Below are positions 43,870 to 46,633 of a stretch of 46,633 bases of DNA, piece after piece. Each line of letters opens with the position of its first letter. The first letter of the stretch is position 1. The stretch is taken from assembly GCA_015655075.1 (NCBI GenBank), contig JAATFT010000078.1:1-46633 (forward strand), in the 5' to 3' direction. The notes under the pieces were generated by a model. The model was not told where the DNA came from, made no database searches, and saw only the letters and a program-made list of their open reading frames with translations. The stretch is from Clostridiales bacterium. GTDB lineage: Bacteria > Bacillota > Clostridia > Lachnospirales > Lachnospiraceae. A program made the translations under genes and the position numbers.

Positions 43870-44574
43870 TTAAACAGTTACTTTAGTTCCGTTAAAATCT
43901 CCACGAACTGCTTTCACTATACTATTCTCTTCCTCAAGAGCGAATACAAGCATTGGCATTTTGTTCTCCATACTTAATACAGTTGCGGATAAATCAACCA
44001 CTGCAAGCTTTAAGTCCAGGGTTTTTTGTAGACTAATTTCATCAAATTTCTTAGCATTCGGATTTTTTTTAGGATCACTATCATATACTCCGTCCACAGC
44101 TTTAGCCATAAGAATAACGTCCGCCTCCAGCTCGACTGCACGCAGGACTGCGCCGGTATCCGTGGAAAAATAGGGATGGCCGGTTCCGCCTGCCAAAAAT
44201 ACGACCATACCTTTGCCTAAATATTTGTTTGCTCTGTCTTTTGAGAAAAGTTTTGTCATACTGCCGCATTCAAAGGGCGTCAGAATCTGAGTTTTCATAC
44301 CCACATATCTGAAAATTTCAGAAACATAAATGCAGTTCATTACTGTCGCCAGCATCCCAATCTGATCGGCTTTCGTACGGTCAATAATTTCACTTTTCCT
44401 TCCTCTCCAGAAATTTCCGCCTCCGATTACAACCCCAACTTCAACTCCATCTTTTACCAACTGTTTCACTTGTTCTGCAACTGCGGTGCAGGTTGCTTCA
44501 TCAAAACCGGTTTTTCTGTTGCCAGCCAGAGCCTCCCCGCTTAATTTCAGTAAGACTCTTTTATACCTGTTCAT
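43870..44574 (-). CDS. pyrH: UMP kinase
   Basis: Phosphorylates UMP to UDP. Amino-acid-kinase fold with LLKLSGEALAG at the N-terminus, VVIGGGNFWRGRK, and FLAGGTGHPYFSTDTGAVL. 234 residues. GGAGG is 10 bases before the ATG. It follows the bactofilin gene by 17 bases, so the two are probably co-transcribed. Confidence 0.97.
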   Translation of the reverse strand: MNRYKRVLLKLSGEALAGNRKTGFDEATCTAVAEQVKQLVKDGVEVGVVIGGGNFWRGRKSEIIDRTKADQIGMLATVMNCIYVSEIFRYVGMKTQILTPFECGSMTKLFSKDRANKYLGKGMVVFLAGGTGHPYFSTDTGAVLRAVELEADVILMAKAVDGVYDSDPKKNPNAKKFDEISLQKTLDLKLAVVDLSATVLSMENKMPMLVFALEEENSIVKAVRGDFNGTKVTV

Positions 44575-44591
44575 ATTAATATTACCTCCGG

Positions 44592-45458
44592 TTATTTAAA
44601 TATATTATCGATATCTATGGATGCATAGGACAGAGAACAGAAACCTTCAATAACAGTTACATTATTGATTTGAATTGACTGTGCCTTGATATTTCCCTTA
44701 ATTACGGCAGAGGAATCAATAACAACCGGACCGTTGATATCAATATTTCCCTTAACGGCTCCTGCAATTGCACCGGAAGTACCTGTAATATCACCGATTA
44801 CGACCGTACCAAGTCCAATCTTAACACTACCCTCACTGGTAATGCAACCTTCAAAGCGTTTTGCTCCCACATAGACTTCGGCTGCGATACAATTGCCGTT
44901 TACTAAGCCCACCACGGAAAGCTTGCCCTGACATTCAATATCACCTTTAATGGTACCCATAACTTCCAGGGAACCTTCCGAAGTAATATTGCCGGTGATA
45001 ACGGTTCCTTTGGTGATAACCGTTACTTCATCACTGGTAAATCCCGGCTGTTCGTTCGATTCTTTTTCTGTTTCAGGCTCTTCTCTTATTTCTTCCTCTT
45101 CCCTTATTTCTTTCTCCTTCCCCGTTTCTTCTTTCTCTTTCAGGCTTTCTTCTCCTCCATTTTCATCCTTGGTTAATATGGCGTCCAAAATATCCATATC
45201 TGCATTATCATCTTCCGCATTATCTGTTAAATCATCAGCTGCCGCAGCTTTCGCGCCTGTTTCTTCTGCCGTAGTTTCTGCATCTGTTCCTACTGCTACA
45301 ATTTCTGTGCCTGTTTTTTCTGCTACAGTTTCTGTACTTGTTTTTTCTGCTCCGTCCTCTAAAGTATTAACCTCTGCTTTGTCGTCGAACACTTCTTCCG
45401 GTAATAGTTCATTTACTGCCTGAGATAAATCATCCTTGATTTCTTTAAAAAAACCCAT
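44592..45458 (-). CDS. Bactofilin-family cytoskeletal protein with long acidic N-terminus
   Basis: The C-terminal half (about residues 144-288) is a right-handed beta-helix of the bactofilin type, with regular G-x-I-x-G/V turns (VITGNITSEGSLEVMGTIKG and similar). Such proteins polymerise without nucleotide and shape or organise the envelope. The N-terminal half is very rich in Glu, Thr and Ala with imperfect repeats (ETVAEKTGTE, ETTAEETGAK), probably disordered. GGGAGG is 7 bases before the ATG. It heads the pyrH-frr-uppS run, an unusual place, just after a broken deacetylase gene. Confidence 0.85.
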   Translation of the reverse strand: MGFFKEIKDDLSQAVNELLPEEVFDDKAEVNTLEDGAEKTSTETVAEKTGTEIVAVGTDAETTAEETGAKAAAADDLTDNAEDDNADMDILDAILTKDENGGEESLKEKEETGKEKEIREEEEIREEPETEKESNEQPGFTSDEVTVITKGTVITGNITSEGSLEVMGTIKGDIECQGKLSVVGLVNGNCIAAEVYVGAKRFEGCITSEGSVKIGLGTVVIGDITGTSGAIAGAVKGNIDINGPVVIDSSAVIKGNIKAQSIQINNVTVIEGFCSLSYASIDIDNIFK

Positions 45459-45472
45459 ATTTCATCCTCCCG

Positions 45473-45982
45473 TTAATTACTTTTATTTTTTTGGTCTAAT
45501 GAACTTATTTTCATTTGTTGTATGGGTGTTATGTTCTCATTCAATGGTAGTAATTCGACTCCTTGCACCGTTAATGTTCTCCGTATCTGTTTTAAGGATT
45601 TTACTGAATTCTCCTTCTTGTCAGTATCATGTATTAACACTATGGACCTGGCATGTATTTTCATGCCGTTAATAACATTTTCATATAACTGCTCTCGGGG
45701 GGTATAATCCACTCCCGTCGCATCACCGCTTACTACATTCCAATCGAAATATACAACGGACTTTTGATTAAGATAATTTATAAATACAGAAATATCTTCT
45801 TTCATGACGCAGCTGCTGCCACCCGGAAAGCGATAGATGGAAGGAATACGCCCAGTAGTATCATATAACAAATTCCTAAGCTTTGTAAAGTCCCTATCAA
45901 AATCTTCTAGGGATTTATATATTTTATTGTAATCATGGGAATAAGAATTATTCTCTCCTTTAATTGCTATACGTTTAATATT
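45473..45982 (-). pseudogene. Polysaccharide deacetylase (NodB domain), 5'-truncated
   Basis: Only the second half of a NodB-type deacetylase is present: NSYSHDYNKIYKSLEDF, RIPSIYRFPGGSS, VVYFDWNVVSGDA and SIVLIHDT, corresponding to motifs 2-5. The frame is closed by a stop at 45983-45985, just where motif 2 begins, and the TFDDG motif 1 is not found upstream in any frame. The first histidine of motif 2 is replaced by Asn. A short ORF could start at 45871 but cannot encode an active enzyme. It ends 14 bases before the bactofilin start. Confidence 0.8.
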
Positions 45983-46150
45983 CTACGGAACATTTTAACA
46001 CATTTTAATGAAAAATAATATATATTATTTTTTATTTCAAAGAAAATTCCGTGAATTTCCTGTTTTAAATCTCTTCTTTTTTTATCACTTCAATCATTGA
46101 TATAATAAGCTCCGTGTCTATAGAATTATTATTCTGAAACAATAGCAAAA

Positions 46151-46178
46151 CAGGCCGGAAAATCAATTTTCCGGCCTG
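46151..46178. terminator. Bidirectional hairpin terminator
   Basis: A perfect 12-bp stem (CAGGCCGGAAAA with TTTTCCGGCCTG) and loop TCAA. On the minus strand TTTTGC follows, on the plus strand CTATTTT. It separates the permease remnant from the deacetylase remnant. A 22-base AT palindrome is also present near 46011-46032. Confidence 0.8.
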
Positions 46179-46219
46179 CTATTTTAACATACTTACATAA
46201 TAATATCAAATATGTTCTT

Positions 46220-46460
46220 TTACCCCTTTACCGCTCCTACTGTAATTCCTTTTACAAAATACTTTTGAATAAAGGGATATACTACCAATATTGGTAAAAT
46301 ACCAATTACTGCAATTGCCATCCCTACTGTTATTGCGGTATACTTGCAGCGATTGCACCTGCACTTGCTGCAGCCGATGTATTCTGCGATAAATATTCTA
46401 TATTTTTCATCATGTTATTTAATAATTGCTGTATGCTAGTTCGTCCTTTTCAGATTGGCT
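46220..46460 (-). pseudogene. Carbohydrate ABC transporter permease, C-terminal remnant
   Basis: The last piece reads MAIAVIGILPILVVYPFIQ, then KYFVKGITVGAVKG and a stop at 46220, the standard C-terminus of MalG/YtcP-type sugar permeases. Upstream in another frame SIQQLLNNMMKNIEYLSQN and TSAAASAGAIAASIP continue the same protein, so there is a frameshift near 46340-46350, with a few residues lost. The frame is closed again upstream of 46460, and the rest of the gene is missing. Confidence 0.8.
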
Positions 46461-46542
46461 AATAATTTATAGTCAGTCTCTTTTTATTTACAAGGCACCC
46501 TGTTGTATACCGCTTACGATATTTCTCGTTTAATAAACTTAC

Positions 46543-46633
46543 TCAATCTAAATCTTCACCATTACTAGTAATAACTTTTTTGTACCAATAGAAGCTATCT
46601 TTTTTATATCTATTCAGTGTACCATTTCCATCG
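46543..46633 (-). CDS. GH1 beta-glucosidase, C-terminal end
   Basis: The last 29 codons of a gene that begins outside the window. The residues NRYKKDSFYWYKKVITSNG match the typical C-terminus of family 1 glycoside hydrolases (beta-glucosidase or 6-phospho-beta-glucosidase). It lies just upstream of the sugar permease remnant, in keeping with an old sugar-use cluster. Substrate cannot be told from this piece. Confidence 0.75.
   Translation of the reverse strand, partial: DGNGTLNRYKKDSFYWYKKVITSNGEDLD

Overview
The window looks like chromosome of a low-GC, endospore-forming member of the Clostridia, most likely a Lachnospiraceae (inference). Supporting signs are AGGAGG-type ribosome-binding sites, a Gram-positive PolC, the yqfC-yqfD-phoH-(7TM-HD)-ybeY cluster, a BofC-like protein and several secreted chitin-active proteins. 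Almost all genes lie on the minus strand. The clear exceptions are a partial glycosyltransferase at the left edge, an AraC-type regulator, a small membrane ORF and a second chitinase.

Layout. 1-747: 3' part of a macrolide-type glycosyltransferase. 1255-5606: a secreted GH18 chitinase whose second catalytic module is decayed (frameshift plus internal deletion), next to a secreted HEIGH-motif metallopeptidase with two beta/gamma-crystallin domains. 6412-15390: a sulfate operon transcribed sbp-cysT-cysW-cysA-aprA-aprB-cysD-cysN, covering uptake, activation to APS and reduction by a compact dissimilatory-type AprBA. It has a good promoter and palindrome upstream, and related hairpin elements at both gene-block junctions. 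15780-24462: envelope, sporulation and ribosome genes (BofC-like, MurJ/SpoVB-like flippase, DUF3048 lipoprotein, ybeY, a frameshifted 7TM-HD protein, phoH, yqfD, yqfC, rpsU). 24624-27263: alaS. 27601-29558: a PHP phosphoesterase divergent from an AraC regulator. 30828-32669: a complete modular GH18 chitinase (CBM5/12 x2, ricin-type lectin, GH18). 33024-33095: tRNA-Glu(CTC). 33214-45458: a long housekeeping run transcribed bactofilin-pyrH-frr-uppS-cdsA-dxr-rseP-ispG-polC, combining translation, MEP isoprenoid synthesis, phospholipid and undecaprenyl synthesis, and replication. 45473-46633: remnants of a polysaccharide deacetylase and a sugar ABC permease, then the 3' end of a GH1 beta-glucosidase.

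How the genes work together. The sulfate block should import sulfate, make APS with CysDN and reduce it with AprBA; no sulfite reductase is visible here. The two chitinases, the crystallin-domain peptidase and the GH1 glucosidase point to a life on polymeric substrates. The housekeeping genes follow orders common in Clostridia.

The most unusual material is non-coding. A family of nested imperfect palindromes (981-1147, 8972-9134, 30426-30506, 30733-30807, half copy 32784-32831) shares a stem with a TGG(T/A)G loop, and some copies sit just upstream of ribosome-binding sites. A second hairpin family (9148-9216 and 11273-11339) occurs twice inside the sulfate operon. Two genes are broken at G-homopolymers, which could be real decay or slippage, or consensus errors.
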